DNA from: CAZGVW01 sp964529265
GTDB taxonomy: Bacteria > Planctomycetota > Phycisphaerae > Phycisphaerales > UBA1924
Direction of reading: 5' to 3'
Length of the DNA: 5,667 nt
Assembly (NCBI GenBank): GCA_964529265.1
Contig: CAZGVW010000262.1
Span: forward strand, 1 to 5,667
Shown: in pieces, positions 5,605-5,667 of the stretch
Position numbering within the stretch: the first letter of the stretch is position 1
Layout of the letters: each line of letters begins with the position of its first letter
Notes under the pieces: generated by a model
What the model was told of the DNA's origin: nothing
The model's input: the letters and a program-made list of their open reading frames with translations, nothing else
The model's database searches: none
Translations under genes and position numbers: made by a program

Positions 5605-5667
5605 GGCAGGGCTCCGGGTCCGGTGTTTCCGGGGGAAAGGGGGCGGCCGCGGTGGATGGAACAGCCG

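Noticed and set aside
5605..5667. Riboswitch or attenuator upstream of alanine dehydrogenase
   Set aside because: Only 63 bases are available and they show just a 5-bp inverted repeat, too little to support an RNA regulator.

Overview
The window is GC-rich bacterial chromosome that most resembles Planctomycetota, probably class Phycisphaerae. The phylum call is an inference. It rests on a secreted FG-GAP propeller ending in a single dockerin-like calcium loop plus a terminal LLGAWGACP, the Cys/Asp 'DCNDNGRPD...NGVPDEC' linker before it, and two secreted proteins with PTPG/RRR-type PEP-CTERM-like tails. No mobile element, RNA gene, CRISPR array or defence system is visible.

Layout: (1) 1-671, minus strand: the 3'-truncated gene for a secreted protein with a PEP-CTERM-like tail, leaving the window inside its terminal arginine cluster. 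(2) 672-1186: a 515-bp divergent intergenic region with no convincing gene. It holds a near-perfect dyad, a four-run G-quadruplex motif, a TAGGTGG tandem repeat and a 10-bp phased direct repeat. (3) 1187-2776, plus strand: a 529-residue secreted protein with seven FG-GAP repeats, a Cys-rich linker and a dockerin-like C-terminus. (4) 2777-2929: a short gap with a second copy of the TAGGTGG-type repeat and a probable intrinsic terminator. (5) 2930-3625, plus strand: a 231-residue secreted protein with an NGDFE...GW start and a degenerate PEP-CTERM-like tail. (6) 3657-4466 and 4486-5604, minus strand: a class I SAM-dependent methyltransferase downstream of a full-length alanine dehydrogenase (Ald). 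The two are 19 nt apart and probably co-transcribed.

The left two thirds is a cluster of exported, probably surface-attached proteins using two kinds of C-terminal tail. The right third is ordinary cytoplasmic metabolism; alanine dehydrogenase is the only enzyme whose reaction can be named with confidence. Nothing links the two halves functionally. They converge with only 31 bp between stop codons.

The signals least explained by the genes are non-coding. A heptad-based repeat, (YAGGTGG)2 followed by GG(G)AAGAGGG(G)CG, occurs on both sides of the FG-GAP gene, and a strong G-quadruplex motif adjoins the upstream copy. The plus strand is G-rich in both plus- and minus-strand genes, which suggests a replication-strand composition bias.
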